A DNA stretch of 64,000 nt, taken from [Bacillus] selenitireducens MLS10. Lineage in GTDB: Bacteria; Bacillota; Bacilli; Bacillales; Salisediminibacteriaceae. This document shows positions 45,180 to 53,866 of this stretch, in pieces. The translations under genes and the position numbers were made by a program. The notes under the pieces were generated by a model. The model saw only the letters and a program-made list of their open reading frames with translations, was not told the DNA's origin and made no database searches. The stretch's first letter is position 1. Each line of letters begins with the position of its first letter. The stretch is from the NCBI RefSeq assembly GCF_000093085.1, contig NC_014219.1:1666384-1730383 (forward strand), read 5' to 3'.

Positions 45180-46057
45180 TGAGCGATAACACAGCGAAAA
45201 AGCAACGAAAACCGATGAGCAAGAAAACAAAAAACATTCTCGAACTCTCTGTGCTCTATACGATCATCGGGATTATGTTTATCATCATCCTGTATCCGTT
45301 AATGTGGGCGTTTGGTCTATCCCTGAACGAGGGAAGCAGTCTTTACGGTTCGACGATGATTCCTGAGAATCCATCTTTTGAGCATTATATCTGGCTGTTT
45401 ACGGACCCGAGAAGTAACTACCTGATCTGGTATCAGAACACGCTGATTGTGGCACTGTCGACATCTGCGATTGCAACGTTTATCGTTGGTCTGACGGCCT
45501 ATGCATTCTCCCGATACCGGTTCAAAGGGCGAAAGAACGGTCTTTATGCGTTCCTGCTTTTGCAAATGTTCCCTGTATTGATGGCCATGGTTGCCCTCTA
45601 TATCCTGTTGAACACGATCGGGCTTCTCGACAGCCTGGTTGGTCTGATCCTGATTTATATCGGTGGAGCGATTCCGATGAATGCGTTCCTTGTAAAAGGC
45701 TATTTTGATACCATTCCCCGCGAACTCGATGAGTCAGCCAAGATTGACGGAGCGGGACACTTCAGAATTTTCTTTACGATCATGCTGCCATTGGCAAAGC
45801 CGATCCTTGCAGTGGTTGCGCTCTTTAACTTCATGGCACCGTTTATGGATTTTATCCTGCCGCGGATTGTGCTGAGAAGTCCGGAGAACTTCACACTGGC
45901 ACTTGGTTTGTTCAACTTTGTTAATGACCAGTTCGCCAATAACTTCACACGTTTTGCTGCAGGCTCAATTCTGATTGCGGTACCGATTGCAACAGTGTAT
46001 CTCTTCTTGCAACGATATCTGATCAGTGGTCTGACCGCAGGTGCAACAAAAGGTTAA
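45179..46057 (+). CDS. mdxG: Maltodextrin ABC transporter permease (MalG/MdxG type)
   Basis: A 292-residue permease with six helices; the EAA loop is LDESAKIDGAGHFRIFFTIMLPLA. It pairs with the preceding MdxF-type protein. A strong GAGGAGGGG lies in the end of mdxF, and the start overlaps its stop by one base. It is the last gene of the transporter operon; glucosidases and amylases that often accompany such genes are absent from the window. Confidence 0.93.
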   Translation: MSDNTAKKQRKPMSKKTKNILELSVLYTIIGIMFIIILYPLMWAFGLSLNEGSSLYGSTMIPENPSFEHYIWLFTDPRSNYLIWYQNTLIVALSTSAIATFIVGLTAYAFSRYRFKGRKNGLYAFLLLQMFPVLMAMVALYILLNTIGLLDSLVGLILIYIGGAIPMNAFLVKGYFDTIPRELDESAKIDGAGHFRIFFTIMLPLAKPILAVVALFNFMAPFMDFILPRIVLRSPENFTLALGLFNFVNDQFANNFTRFAAGSILIAVPIATVYLFLQRYLISGLTAGATKG

Positions 46058-46078
46058 GGATTTTCACTTCAAAGAACG

Positions 46079-46110
46079 GGGAGATGGGGGATGTCCTCCA
46101 TCTCCTTTTG
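46079..46110 (+). terminator. Terminator of the maltodextrin transporter operon
   Basis: GGAGATGG / CCATCTCC with a ten-base loop and TTTT afterwards. Confidence 0.8.
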
Positions 46111-46190
46111 ACTACATAACAGCAATGACATGATGGGGATGAATCCAGATTCAATGCAGGTGAGATGTCTTCTTAAGTCACGGATAATAA

Positions 46191-46223
46191 GTAAAGCGGT
46201 TTCATGAATGATGATTCATGAAA
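46191..46223. promoter_or_regulatory. Cre-like element and perfect inverted repeat before the LacI-family gene
   Basis: TTTCATGAAT (46200-46209) and ATTCATGAAA (46214-46223) form a perfect 10-bp inverted repeat with a four-base spacer, followed by no T-run. It is directly preceded by and overlaps AAAGCGGTTTCA, which is cre-like on the minus strand (two mismatches) and shares AGCGGTTTCA with the chemoreceptor promoter. The region is 125 bases before the regulator start and is a good candidate for control of that gene. Confidence 0.5.
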
Positions 46224-46347
46224 TTGGCGGATTTGTCAGATAAATTGTCCGGAAATCCTGGTGCACAGAATTGCATTCGGGTAATTGTCGAGATATGATA
46301 GTACTAATGACGGACTTGATTTGATCAAGAGAAGGGGAGTGAAGACA

Positions 46348-47394
46348 GTGGCTGTGACGATAAAGGATGTTGCAAAATTGGCAAATGTGGCCCCTTCGAC
46401 TGTTTCGCGCGTGATTGCAAACAGTCCCAGGATCAGTGAACGAACGAAAGAAACAGTGAGAGAAGCCATGAAAGAACTCGGATACCACCCGAACTTCAAT
46501 GCACGAAGTCTTGCCAATAAAAGTACGAACACAATTGGGATTGTCATGCCGAATTCGGCAAATAAAACGTTTCAGAACCCGTTTTTTCCGGAAGTAATCA
46601 GAGGCATCAGTTCCAAAGCACACCAGCTTGAGTACGGCCTTTACTTATCCACCGGTCAGACGGAGGCGGAAATCTTCGAAGAGGTCCAGCACATGGTGCA
46701 GGGAAAACGTGTCGACGGGATCATCCTGCTTTATTCCAGGGTGGACGACAAAGTCGTCGATTATCTGTATAAAGAAAACTTCCCGTTCAGCGTAATCGGA
46801 CGGCCATATGATGAAAAAAAACGGGACATTACCTTTGTTAACAACGATAACTTCAAGGCAGCGAAGACCGTGACGGAATATCTCCTGCTTCTCGGACACA
46901 AAAACATTGCTTTTATCGGGGGGAATCTGGATTTTGTAGTCACAGTTGACCATATGGAAGGCTACAGGAAGGCACTCTCCAACGCAGGCATGGAACTGCT
47001 TGATGACTATGTCGTCTTTCATGAAGAACTTCAGGAAGGTGGCCAGGAAGCGGTTATTGACCTGATGAGCCTGAATGATCCCCCGACCGCCATGATTGTT
47101 GCTGATGATATTATGACGTTTGGCGTCATGCGAATGCTGTCGGAGATGGAGATGAAGGTCCCGGATGATGTGTCAATCATCAGCTTTAACAATGTGATGA
47201 TCTCAGAATTGTCTTCGCCACCGATGACAACGGTTGATATTCATATTTACAATTTGGGTTTTGAGGCTTGCAACCTGCTTATTGATCAGATTCTTCATCC
47301 CGAGACCGGATCAAAACAGGTATTGATTCCGCATAAAATGATCAAGCGACAGACGACGCAAAAACTGATTCAGAATGTGACATCGACTTCATAA
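46348..47394 (+). CDS. LacI-family transcriptional regulator (MalR-like)
   Basis: A 348-residue LacI/GalR regulator: helix-turn-helix VTIKDVAKLANVAPSTVSRVIANSPRISERTKETV at the N-terminus, hinge helix (NFNARSLANKSTNTIGIV), then a periplasmic-binding-like effector domain. Position after the maltodextrin transporter makes it the likely local regulator, binding the GCAAACGNTT-type operators at 40406, 40443, 42318 and 42366. The GTG at 46348 after AGGGGAG gives the standard N-terminus; the frame opens further upstream at 46285 without a suitable site. Confidence 0.9.
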   Translation: MAVTIKDVAKLANVAPSTVSRVIANSPRISERTKETVREAMKELGYHPNFNARSLANKSTNTIGIVMPNSANKTFQNPFFPEVIRGISSKAHQLEYGLYLSTGQTEAEIFEEVQHMVQGKRVDGIILLYSRVDDKVVDYLYKENFPFSVIGRPYDEKKRDITFVNNDNFKAAKTVTEYLLLLGHKNIAFIGGNLDFVVTVDHMEGYRKALSNAGMELLDDYVVFHEELQEGGQEAVIDLMSLNDPPTAMIVADDIMTFGVMRMLSEMEMKVPDDVSIISFNNVMISELSSPPMTTVDIHIYNLGFEACNLLIDQILHPETGSKQVLIPHKMIKRQTTQKLIQNVTSTS

Positions 47395-47408
47395 CTTCTG
47401 TTGCTTTT

Positions 47409-47443
47409 TCCGGACCGTTTGAAACAGGTCCGGATTTCTTTTT
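47409..47443 (+). terminator. Terminator after the LacI-family gene
   Basis: TCCGGACC / GGTCCGGA with a ten-base loop, then TTTCTTTTT. Confidence 0.88.
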
Positions 47444-47529
47444 GGATAGCCTGATACTTCGACAGCAATGACCGGAATTATCAGATGTGGTATACTTTTG
47501 AAATAGAAAAGTGAAGGTGGGTGACAGGA

Positions 47530-48633
47530 TTGTTCCAATCAAAAACCATAAAAGTATTGACGATTATTTTATTATCTCTGTTGATTATTCTCGTTGGGTC
47601 CCAAGTATCCTGGATTTTCAATCCCCTGCAGGTCGCGTTTCAAACGATGTTTCTTCCATTTTTATTGGCGGGTGTTCTCTTTTATTTACTGCGTCCGGTA
47701 GTGAATCTTATGGAACGGTTCAAAGTTCCGAGGGTAGTTTCCATTTTATTGATTTACATAGCAGGTATAGGTCTGATGACGTTTATCGTCTTTCTGATTG
47801 GACCGACCCTTCAAGAGCAGGTCATGAATCTTGTAGATAATGCGCCGATGCTTTTTGAAGAGGTGCGTAAACTGATAATCAATATTGAGAACAATCCGTG
47901 GGTTCAGGATCAGTTTCAGCCAAGTGAAACCTTTTCCATTGAAAATCTGACAGAAAATATCGCGGATTATATGGCTGCGGCATTTGATTTCCTCGGAAAT
48001 AATATTGCCGGATTTATCGGGGCTGTTACAAGTTTTGTCCTTGTGATCATTGTCCTTCCGTTTATTTTGTTTTTCCTGTTGAAAGACGGAGACAAAGCAC
48101 CGGATCAGGTGCTGCGATTTTTGCCTGAAAAGCAACAAGTCGAGGGAAAACGTATTTTATCAGATATGGACAGTAAGCTGAGCTCGTATATTCAGGGACA
48201 GCTGATCGTGAGTCTGTTTGTCGGCACACTGATGTATATCAGCTACCTGATCATTGGAGTTGACTATTCCCTGATTTTAGCGCTCTTTGCCATGGTGACC
48301 AATGTTGTGCCGTTTGTCGGACCTTGGATAGGCACGATCCCGGCTGTTATTGTCGCTGTGATTGATTCGTGGGTGACGATGCTTTGGGTCATCGTTGCGA
48401 TTGTGATTGTCCAACAGATTGAGAGTAACCTGATCTCTCCGAATGTGATGGGGAAGAAACTGAAAGTGCATCCGTTGACGATCATCGTTCTCATTCTTGT
48501 TGCAGGCAGGTTTGGCGGGTTGATCGGCCTGATTCTTGCAGTGCCTCTTTACGCCGTTACCAAAGTTGTCGTTTCTCATACGTACAGGCTCCTACAGCTC
48601 AGAAAAAAAGTCGATGAAGAGCTGAATGGCTGA
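47530..48633 (+). CDS. AI-2E family transporter (PerM/UPF0118)
   Basis: A 367-residue membrane protein with about eight helices: two groups of hydrophobic segments around a soluble middle domain. The motifs YSLILALFAMVTNVVPFVGPWIGTIPAVIVA and QQIESNLISPNVMGKKLKVHPLTIIVLILVAGRFGGLIGLILAVPL are typical. The family includes proposed exporters of autoinducer 2 and Na+/H+ antiporters. The TTG at 47530 is preferred because GGTGGGTGA lies five bases upstream; a GTG at 47521 overlaps that site. Monocistronic. Confidence 0.85.
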   Translation: MFQSKTIKVLTIILLSLLIILVGSQVSWIFNPLQVAFQTMFLPFLLAGVLFYLLRPVVNLMERFKVPRVVSILLIYIAGIGLMTFIVFLIGPTLQEQVMNLVDNAPMLFEEVRKLIINIENNPWVQDQFQPSETFSIENLTENIADYMAAAFDFLGNNIAGFIGAVTSFVLVIIVLPFILFFLLKDGDKAPDQVLRFLPEKQQVEGKRILSDMDSKLSSYIQGQLIVSLFVGTLMYISYLIIGVDYSLILALFAMVTNVVPFVGPWIGTIPAVIVAVIDSWVTMLWVIVAIVIVQQIESNLISPNVMGKKLKVHPLTIIVLILVAGRFGGLIGLILAVPLYAVTKVVVSHTYRLLQLRKKVDEELNG

Positions 48634-48704
48634 TGCCTGGCCCGTTGGATGTCTTTTTCAGCTCTGAAAATTCGACGCGCATATCGCGTGGACCAAAATA
48701 ATGG

Positions 48705-48733
48705 TTTACAAACGATACCTTATAGGGTATTAT
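48705..48733 (+). promoter_or_regulatory. Rhodanese gene promoter with CsoR/CstR-like operator in the spacer
   Basis: TTTACA (48705-48710) and TATTAT (48728-48733) with a 17-base spacer. The palindrome ATACCTTATAGGGTAT (48715-48730, seven of eight pairs) fills the spacer and overlaps the -10 element. That arrangement is what a CsoR-family repressor would use; the persulfide sensor CstR controls rhodanese genes in staphylococci. The gene starts 38 bases downstream. Confidence 0.6.
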
Positions 48734-48771
48734 ATGCGTAAGAGTTAAACAATACACAGGGGTGAGAAACT

Positions 48772-49155
48772 ATGAGTTACATGATGCAGGGAATTAAGCA
48801 GATTGATAATCAGGAATTGAAAGATATGTTGAAACAAAATGATAAAGAGACAATGGTCATTGACGTCAGAGAGCCTGAAGAATTTGATGCCGGCCATATT
48901 CCAGGTGTATCACTGTTGCCGATGCATCAAATTCCGGGAATGATCCAGGGTTTTGAAGCGGACCGGGAGTACGTCTTCATTTGCAGAAGCGGAAACCGTT
49001 CTCAAAACGTGGCCATGTATCTGAAACAGCAGGGTCTCGATCGTATTACCAATGTTGAAGGCGGTATGATGTTTTGGGATGGCGATGTAAAAGGCGGCGT
49101 TGAGAACGTCATTGAGGCACCTGATCAGTTAAAACAGACGATCAATCAAAAATAA
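48772..49155 (+). CDS. Cytoplasmic single-domain rhodanese
   Basis: A 127-residue rhodanese without a signal peptide: VIDVREPEEFDAGHIPGVSLLPM and the active-site loop CRSGNRS with Cys71, the loop type of sulfurtransferases acting on thiosulfate or persulfides. A tail of about 20 residues follows the domain. It has its own promoter with a CsoR/CstR-like operator and a terminator at 49173, so it is probably a regulated sulfur-detoxification gene rather than housekeeping. The ATG follows AGGGGTGAGA. Confidence 0.9.
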   Translation: MSYMMQGIKQIDNQELKDMLKQNDKETMVIDVREPEEFDAGHIPGVSLLPMHQIPGMIQGFEADREYVFICRSGNRSQNVAMYLKQQGLDRITNVEGGMMFWDGDVKGGVENVIEAPDQLKQTINQK

Positions 49156-49172
49156 GCAGATAAAGAATTATC

Positions 49173-49210
49173 AAGATCTCTTCGGAAATGGAAGAGATCT
49201 TTTCTTTTTA
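49173..49210 (+). terminator. Terminator after the rhodanese gene
   Basis: AAGATCTCTTC / GAAGAGATCTT with a seven-base loop and TTCTTTTT. Confidence 0.88.
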
Positions 49211-49338
49211 CACTGTAAGAACGTTTAACTCGTTAATGGATGATCGTAAACGTGCATTATCAGTGTTTATTAAAAGAAGATTCAGGTTATAACTATAAAA
49301 GGTATACATATTTTTTCAGCAAAAGGGAGGCTTATACG

Positions 49339-49608
49339 ATGATGAAATCCATTGCTTCCGGTCTGCTTGTGACCGGTGTTGCTGCAACTGCTTTTTATTT
49401 AGGCAAAGAAGAAAACAGGACGAAGGTTAATCAGTGGCTGAATGAAGCGAGAGCAAAACTGCTCAATGAAACGGCGTCAGATTACAAGCCGTATCTGCAT
49501 GAGAAGGTCGGTCATCCTGATGATCAGGATCTTGAGGATCAGTCGATGGTTGATGAAGGAGCTGTCTATTCTGTGCAGTATTATGACAAACACATGAAGA
49601 ATGACTGA
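49339..49608 (+). CDS. Small membrane-anchored protein, function unknown
   Basis: An 89-residue protein with one N-terminal hydrophobic helix (IASGLLVTGVAATAFYLG) followed by a basic-acidic helical stretch, reminiscent of YtxH-like proteins but too short to assign. The ATG at 49339 follows AGGGAGG by eight bases. The frame is open upstream without a better start. Own transcription unit by position. Confidence 0.68.
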   Translation: MMKSIASGLLVTGVAATAFYLGKEENRTKVNQWLNEARAKLLNETASDYKPYLHEKVGHPDDQDLEDQSMVDEGAVYSVQYYDKHMKND

Positions 49609-49700
49609 GGATCTGTCTGCGCCATTTTGAAACATTTACAGCTGTTCATCGTCTGTAATGGTAGAAAGCTATACATGCTGATGAATGGAGTGTGAGGGCG

Positions 49701-50141
49701 ATGAAAAGAGCCGTATTATCTTTGGCAGGTACGATGCTCGTGCTGGTTGGCTGCGGGACAGAGCAAACAGACGAACAGACTGGGGAAGATCACATGAACG
49801 GTGAAGATGTAACCGCAGAAGTCGAAGCAAACGGAGAGAATGGCGATCTTCATATTTTGATTACACTTAATAATCAGTCTTCAGAGACCGTGGATCTCAC
49901 TTTTCGCTCCGGTCACCAGTTTGATGTACGAATTTATGACGAGGACGATGAGAAGTTATATGATTTTGCTGAGGGTATGATGTTTACGGAAGCACTGATT
50001 GAAGAACAGATCGGAGCCGGTGATTCGCTGACGTTTGAAGATGTATGGGAGTCATACAGCGGTGATTACGGGCCTCTGCTTATTGAAACAGAGGTATTGG
50101 CAGATGAATTTGAACTCAAAGCTGAAACGGTCTATCCGTAA
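49701..50141 (+). CDS. BsuPI-domain lipoprotein
   Basis: A 146-residue predicted lipoprotein (lipobox LVLVGC) with a C-terminal domain like the intracellular proteinase inhibitor BsuPI family (SGHQFDVRIYDEDDEKLYDFAEGMMFTEALIEEQIGAGDSLTFEDVW). The domain is a beta-sandwich; its role when lipid-anchored outside the cell is unknown. The ATG at 49701 is eight bases after GGAGTG. Very acidic. Confidence 0.78.
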   Translation: MKRAVLSLAGTMLVLVGCGTEQTDEQTGEDHMNGEDVTAEVEANGENGDLHILITLNNQSSETVDLTFRSGHQFDVRIYDEDDEKLYDFAEGMMFTEALIEEQIGAGDSLTFEDVWESYSGDYGPLLIETEVLADEFELKAETVYP

Positions 50142-50147
50142 CGTAAC

Positions 50148-50199
50148 GAACAGGCAGGACGCCTTCTGCATCAGGCGTCCTGCCTGTTCTTATTTTTCC
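50148..50199. terminator. Strong terminator between the BsuPI-like and SNF2 genes
   Basis: A perfect 16-bp stem (GAACAGGCAGGACGCC and its complement) with a ten-base loop, then TTATTTTTCC. It separates convergent genes. Confidence 0.9.
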
Positions 50200-50207
50200 T
50201 TTACGGG

Positions 50208-52967
50208 TCAGGGTTGCAGGGAAAACAGCTCTCTCAGTTCGGATTCGCTGAGTGTCCAGAGCGGGAGCGGTCTCCCGTCTATTAAGGCTTCTTGCAGCTG
50301 CTGTTTTTTCTGAATCAAATCATCAATCCGCTCTTCTATGGTTCCTTCTGCCATGAGCGTATGAACTTCGACGGCCTGCTTCTGGCCAATCCGGTGAACG
50401 CGGTCAGTGGCCTGATCTTCCACAGCAGGGTTCCACCAGCGGTCGAAATGAAGGACTGCGGATGCTTCCGTTAAGTTTAGCCCAAATCCCCCTGCTCGAA
50501 GGGAAATAATCATAAATGGTATGTCCGGGTTGTCTTTAAAGGAACGGATCATGTTTTTTCGCTGAATCGCCGTTAAACCGCCGTGCAGAAAAGGAACTGG
50601 CGGGTTGCCTTGGATCAGCTGCATTTCCTGAAACATGGCTCCGGTGTAACGGAATTGGGTAAAGACGATGGCACGTTTCCCCTGGTTGGCCCAATTCGAC
50701 AAAAGCTCATTGGCAAGATCCCATTTGGGTGATCGCCCTGGGTTAAACCGATTTAATCCAAGCTCTTTTCGCGCCTGGGCGGGGTGATTGCAAAGCTGTT
50801 TAAGCTTCATCATCGTTTTAAACAGCGCGGCACGCTTAACCGGATCCGGCGCTTCTTCATACTGATCAAACATTTCTTCTACTACAGCTTTATACATCGT
50901 TTCCTGTTCAAAGGACAGTGTAAGCTTGTGATGATGATGCGTCTTATCGGGCAGTTTGAGGTCTTCTTGAACCTCTTCTTTTGTCCGTCTCAGCATCATC
51001 GGCCTTATCAGCTGTTTGATGAGATCAGGTTTTAAATCCCGGTCATACTCCGGTTCTGCCGTGTCGAGCAAATACCCGGGATTAATCAGTTCACTCAGAC
51101 TGATCAGCTCTTCCGGATGGTTTTCGACAGGCGTGCCTGTCAGGGCAATGGTATGGGCAGCTTCCATTTTTGCTGCGGTTTTACGCTGTTGGGTCCTTGG
51201 ATTTTTGATTTTTTGTGCTTCGTCAATGATCATGGCGGACCATTTGACCTGTTCAAAAAGGGCCTGGTCTCTCACGAGGGTCGCATAGGAGATGACATGG
51301 ATACAATGATCCCTTGTCTTGCTGCTTTGAAACTGATCGCGTCTATGGGCGACAGTTCCTTCGTGAATGTGGATCCAATCATCACTGAAGTATTGAGCGA
51401 GCTCCTGATCCCAGTGATGCAGAAGGCTTGAAGGGCAGACGATCAGAAAGCGGGACGTTTTCAGATCGCCTATGAGATGATCGATATAGGCCATGATCTG
51501 CCGTGATTTCCCAAGCCCCATGTCATCGGCAAGAATGGCTCCGATCCCAAGTCGGCGCATACCCAGCAGCCAGGAGAGTCCTTCCTGTTGATAGTATCTG
51601 AGGCGGCTGTTCCACGGCTCAAGCACTTCCGGTTTATGATGGGTGCGCATGGAATCAAGGATGCGGTTTACATCGATCTGACGGCTCGGCTCACGGCCTT
51701 TCGGGGAGTCCCCGTGATGTTGTGGTTCAATGGCCTGTTCACGCAATCCTTGAAAAAAGAGAGTTTTCGGCTTCGTCTGGTCCGCTTCATTCAGCAATCT
51801 GGTTGCCTCTTCCTGATTCCACAAATACCAGCGATCATGAAAATGGATGACCCGGCGCTCTTCTTCGACCAGTTGCCTGAAGAGCTGTTGCTCCATCTCT
51901 TCGTCATTCAGTTTCAGGGTCCAGGAAATATCACTTGTGATCCAGGGGCCTTTGGAAAACGTTTCTTCTACTTCTTCATTCAATTGCATACGGATGGCAA
52001 GATCAGGCTCTTGTTTCAATGACGAAGGGAGCCAGCAGTTAATGCCCATATCCTTGCAAAGAGGCACGATATCCGATACGAACAGCGCCATGCTGTCTTC
52101 ACTCAGTTCAAGCTGCCCTTCAGAGGCTTGTACAGGGATCTCGTTTGCTGAGAAAAGACCGAGGATCCGGGTGAACAATTGCTTGGCAGATGGGTACGGA
52201 TTGGATGAAAAAGGATGATTACCCATGATGATCTCCTCATAGGGGACCCGTTTGTTCTGACCCAGCTCGCGGACATGTGCGGTCAGAAGCCACTCAGACC
52301 GGTTGCTATCCGGTTCGTGCAATATCAGTTCCATCTGAAACGTCTCTGTGCACCAATCGTTGTTCATGACTTGAATCGCAAGCTGATAGTACGGTGAAGG
52401 TAAAGGAGCTGTTATCGCGGAATCTTTATGAATCTGACTTGCCCATTCCGAGATTTCTTCATAGTTTGCATACAGTTTCAGATCGTTGATCAGCTTTTGT
52501 TTTTTTGTTTTAAACGGTGATGTACAGGTGAGAAAGGAGATCAGCCATCTTTGCCAGTCTACTTCTTCAGATCGGTATGAAGTCAGGGTGGCATCGTTGA
52601 CCACGTGAATCTCTGTCGGAACAGCAAGCGGAATGAACTGAAAGAACCAGCTCCCGTCAGGTGCAGGAAGTAACGGCACAGCAAGCAGTTCTTTAATATA
52701 TTGGATCCATGGATCTTCTGTAGGAAAATGGTTTTCTTTGTCCCCCAGTAAGTGCTCCGCTGCAGTGAGGGAAACAGGAACGGCCCTGCAGGAATCTGAG
52801 GCATGCTTCACCGTTTTGAGGGAGAAGGCCAGCCCGTAACCGGATGAGCGGTCGTGGTCGTATAGCGCTTGCTTCATACGGATATTCGTTATAAGATCTG
52901 CTTTTTTGTCCAACAGTAAGAAGGGAAAGTGCCGATGATCAGGTTGAATCACGAGTGAATGGGCCAT
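50208..52967 (-). CDS. SNF2-family ATP-dependent helicase (YwqA-like)
   Basis: A 919-residue Swi2/Snf2 ATPase. The N-terminal 430 residues are the SNF2-associated region; the helicase core follows with Walker A DDMGLGKSRQ, DEAQ box IIDEAQKIKN, ALTGTPVENHPEEL, and motifs V-VI (WWNPAVEDQATDRVHRIGQ). Length and layout match B. subtilis YwqA. Such bacterial proteins move along DNA or displace RNA polymerase; the job of this one is unknown. It begins one base after the stop of the upstream gene (TAAGATG), so the two are translated together. Confidence 0.92.
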   Translation of the reverse strand: MAHSLVIQPDHRHFPFLLLDKKADLITNIRMKQALYDHDRSSGYGLAFSLKTVKHASDSCRAVPVSLTAAEHLLGDKENHFPTEDPWIQYIKELLAVPLLPAPDGSWFFQFIPLAVPTEIHVVNDATLTSYRSEEVDWQRWLISFLTCTSPFKTKKQKLINDLKLYANYEEISEWASQIHKDSAITAPLPSPYYQLAIQVMNNDWCTETFQMELILHEPDSNRSEWLLTAHVRELGQNKRVPYEEIIMGNHPFSSNPYPSAKQLFTRILGLFSANEIPVQASEGQLELSEDSMALFVSDIVPLCKDMGINCWLPSSLKQEPDLAIRMQLNEEVEETFSKGPWITSDISWTLKLNDEEMEQQLFRQLVEEERRVIHFHDRWYLWNQEEATRLLNEADQTKPKTLFFQGLREQAIEPQHHGDSPKGREPSRQIDVNRILDSMRTHHKPEVLEPWNSRLRYYQQEGLSWLLGMRRLGIGAILADDMGLGKSRQIMAYIDHLIGDLKTSRFLIVCPSSLLHHWDQELAQYFSDDWIHIHEGTVAHRRDQFQSSKTRDHCIHVISYATLVRDQALFEQVKWSAMIIDEAQKIKNPRTQQRKTAAKMEAAHTIALTGTPVENHPEELISLSELINPGYLLDTAEPEYDRDLKPDLIKQLIRPMMLRRTKEEVQEDLKLPDKTHHHHKLTLSFEQETMYKAVVEEMFDQYEEAPDPVKRAALFKTMMKLKQLCNHPAQARKELGLNRFNPGRSPKWDLANELLSNWANQGKRAIVFTQFRYTGAMFQEMQLIQGNPPVPFLHGGLTAIQRKNMIRSFKDNPDIPFMIISLRAGGFGLNLTEASAVLHFDRWWNPAVEDQATDRVHRIGQKQAVEVHTLMAEGTIEERIDDLIQKKQQLQEALIDGRPLPLWTLSESELRELFSLQP

Positions 52968-52968
52968 C

Positions 52969-53733
52969 TTACAAGATCAACTCCAACATGCTTTTTCGAT
53001 GAGCAAAACGGGATTTGTAAACAGCAATCAGCCGATCGGCTTCCTCTTCGTCGACACATTGAAACAGCCGTTTTAACAGCGGAGGAATGGTTGACCGGGT
53101 ATGGGGCTTCTGGACTTCGGCCTGTATATCGATCGTTTGAAGAATCAGTTTTACCGCAGTCTCCGGTACCAGATCGGCAAGAAACCCGAGAAACTGCAGT
53201 TCTTCCGTGGTAAACTTCTGGTTGGTCATGGTATGCCTGTACCAGTGTGCGACACCTTCATCAATGGCTTCATGAAAGACATAAAGCTGATAAAGCGTGC
53301 GCGCAGCTCCGGGGTGATGAGTATGAAGGCGCAGTTCGTTCAGTGCACGTTTCCTCATGTGAATTTGCTCTTGAGGTGTTGCCTGTTGAAACCGGGCTTT
53401 ATATGTACCTGCATGGGGACGGATGAGCCAACGATCGAGAAACGAATCGACCGAAGGACCGGGTTGTTCATTTTTTTGTTCTCCGGTGGCGGGGTGAGCG
53501 GTCATGTCGAACAGCTCACGAAACAGGCGATCGAGCCTTTTTTTCACGAAGGAAAAGATGCCGGCCTCAATCAGAATCGTCTTCCAGCGTTCTTTTTCAG
53601 ACTCGAGAATTGCGTTGTCATCCGGCAAACCGTTCTCTTTATAAAACGAGCGGATTGTCGAATCAGTGATTTCAAACCGTCCCCAGGCGATGACCGTTTC
53701 TGAATGAATGTCTTCTGACCCGTTCTGTTTCAT
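52969..53733 (-). CDS. Unknown helical protein coupled to the SNF2 helicase
   Basis: A 254-residue soluble protein, mainly helical and rich in Arg and His, with no family I recognise. It has no SWIM zinc finger, although SWIM proteins often accompany such helicases. Segments of interest are RWLIRPHAGTYKARFQQATPQEQIHMRKRALNELRLHTHHPGAARTLYQLYV in the middle. AGAGGTGG precedes the ATG at 53733 by nine bases. Tight coupling to the helicase gene suggests a partner or regulator of it. Confidence 0.72.
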   Translation of the reverse strand: MKQNGSEDIHSETVIAWGRFEITDSTIRSFYKENGLPDDNAILESEKERWKTILIEAGIFSFVKKRLDRLFRELFDMTAHPATGEQKNEQPGPSVDSFLDRWLIRPHAGTYKARFQQATPQEQIHMRKRALNELRLHTHHPGAARTLYQLYVFHEAIDEGVAHWYRHTMTNQKFTTEELQFLGFLADLVPETAVKLILQTIDIQAEVQKPHTRSTIPPLLKRLFQCVDEEEADRLIAVYKSRFAHRKSMLELIL

Positions 53734-53866
53734 GATGACCACCTCTTTTCCTGTTGTTTCTCTAAGATCAATTGTACTTCAAAATAATCCGGCACTCAAT
53801 TTCTTTACCAATGAATCAAAGCCATGTTAAACTGATAAACAGATTCATACAGAGGAGGGAATACGA

